From Pseudomonadota bacterium (GTDB lineage Bacteria > Pseudomonadota > Gammaproteobacteria > Xanthomonadales > Rhodanobacteraceae), in NCBI GenBank assembly GCA_018240465.1, contig JAFEFS010000097.1:30483-94482 (forward strand): a stretch of 64,000 bases of DNA, given 5' to 3'. The stretch's first letter is position 1. Every line of letters begins with the position of its first letter. Shown piece by piece: positions 63,710-64,000 of the stretch. The notes beneath the pieces were generated by a model. That model saw only the letters and a list, made by a program, of their open reading frames with translations, did no database searches and had not been told where the DNA came from. The position numbers and the translations under genes were made by a program.

Positions 63710-63902
63710 CGTGTGGTCGAATCCAATTTCAGGTTTTTATTGAAAGTCGACTCTGTCCCGGGTTTGGTTTCGGCGTTGGTTGGGAAGTGCATTCGGAACA
63801 GTGGATGTTCAGAACTTCGCAAGTCCGAACATACCGCCACGCGCAGGCGGCGGCGACATGAGTCTTCAGAGTAGACTTTTCGCAACCAGTCACAGGAACT
63901 TC

Positions 63903-64000
63903 ATGATCCAACGCATTGATCCCGGCCCGCGCATGTCCGAGGCCAGCATCCACAATGGTGTCGTCTATCTGGCCGGGCAGGTGCCGGAGGACGCGAGTCT
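63903..64000 (+). CDS. RidA-family protein (partial, runs off the window)
   Basis: First 32 codons of a RidA/YjgF-like protein: MIQRIDPGPRMSEASIHNGV then VYLAGQVPEDAS, the conserved N-terminal pattern of these enamine/imine deaminases. The catalytic Arg region lies outside the window. Sits about 190 bp after the DUF2283 gene. Confidence 0.75.
   Translation, partial: MIQRIDPGPRMSEASIHNGVVYLAGQVPEDAS

Overview
The window is a GC-rich (roughly two-thirds G+C by eye), densely coded bacterial chromosome segment. Gene content points to a gammaproteobacterium of the order Lysobacterales/Xanthomonadales (Rhodanobacteraceae or Lysobacteraceae type): a CopL-CopA-CopB copper cluster, an EfpL/YeiP-type elongation factor, a rpsP-rimM-trmD-rplS operon, a leucine/isovalerate (liu) catabolic cluster, a fused isobutyryl-CoA mutase and paired DUF1800/DUF1501 genes. 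The assignment is inferred from gene content, not from a database search.

Layout. 1-4.4 kb: methionine-salvage genes (mtnB, partial mtnD), an MFS carrier and rmuC. 4.4-8.6 kb: two tandem APC amino-acid permeases with a small membrane protein, and a Nudix hydrolase. 8.7-12.2 kb: M20 peptidase, GNAT, efpL and an SDR. 12.4-15.6 kb: first DUF1800-DUF1501 pair. 15.8-19.1 kb: a DoxX-GNAT-HAD cassette lying between a full epimerase gene and a partial copy of that gene's 3' end. 19.2-24.6 kb: glk, ribosomal/tRNA-modification operon, PAP2 phosphatase, glycosyltransferase. 24.8-32.5 kb: dipeptidase, GNAT, 6-phosphogluconate dehydrogenase, outer-membrane and membrane proteins, tRNA-Asn, a FimT-like pseudopilin, rlmJ. 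32.6-35.7 kb: copLAB. 35.7-39.2 kb: ygiD-like dioxygenase, a frameshifted NAD(P)-binding gene, a TIGR03862 flavoprotein, cytochrome c. 39.2-42.5 kb: second DUF1501/DUF1800 pair, opposite strand. 42.6-58 kb: GNAT, amidohydrolase, a cyanophycinase-like protein without its catalytic residues, then the liu genes (HMG-CoA lyase, MCC alpha, VOC protein, methylglutaconyl-CoA hydratase, MCC beta, thiolase, isovaleryl-CoA dehydrogenase), split by an ABC exporter on the other strand. 58.1-64 kb: TetR regulator, alpha/beta hydrolase, icmF, a DUF4258-like/DUF2283 pair and the start of a RidA-family gene.

The liu genes together convert isovaleryl-CoA to acetyl-CoA and acetoacetate. IcmF next door handles branched acyl-CoAs, and a TetR gene lies divergent to ivd.

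The most unusual structure is inside the liu cluster. The MCC alpha gene is bracketed by two different small cassettes, each a single small gene of a nuclease-like family bounded by near-perfect inverted repeats: a DUF559 gene with 39-bp repeats (38/39 identical) on its 3' side, and a GxxExxY gene with 45-bp repeats (39/45 identical) that abuts its start codon. Both cassette genes end inside their own terminal repeat, and the outer edge of the GxxExxY cassette forms the stop codon of the VOC gene and touches the ATG of MCC alpha. Neither cassette encodes a transposase, so they look like non-autonomous mobile units.
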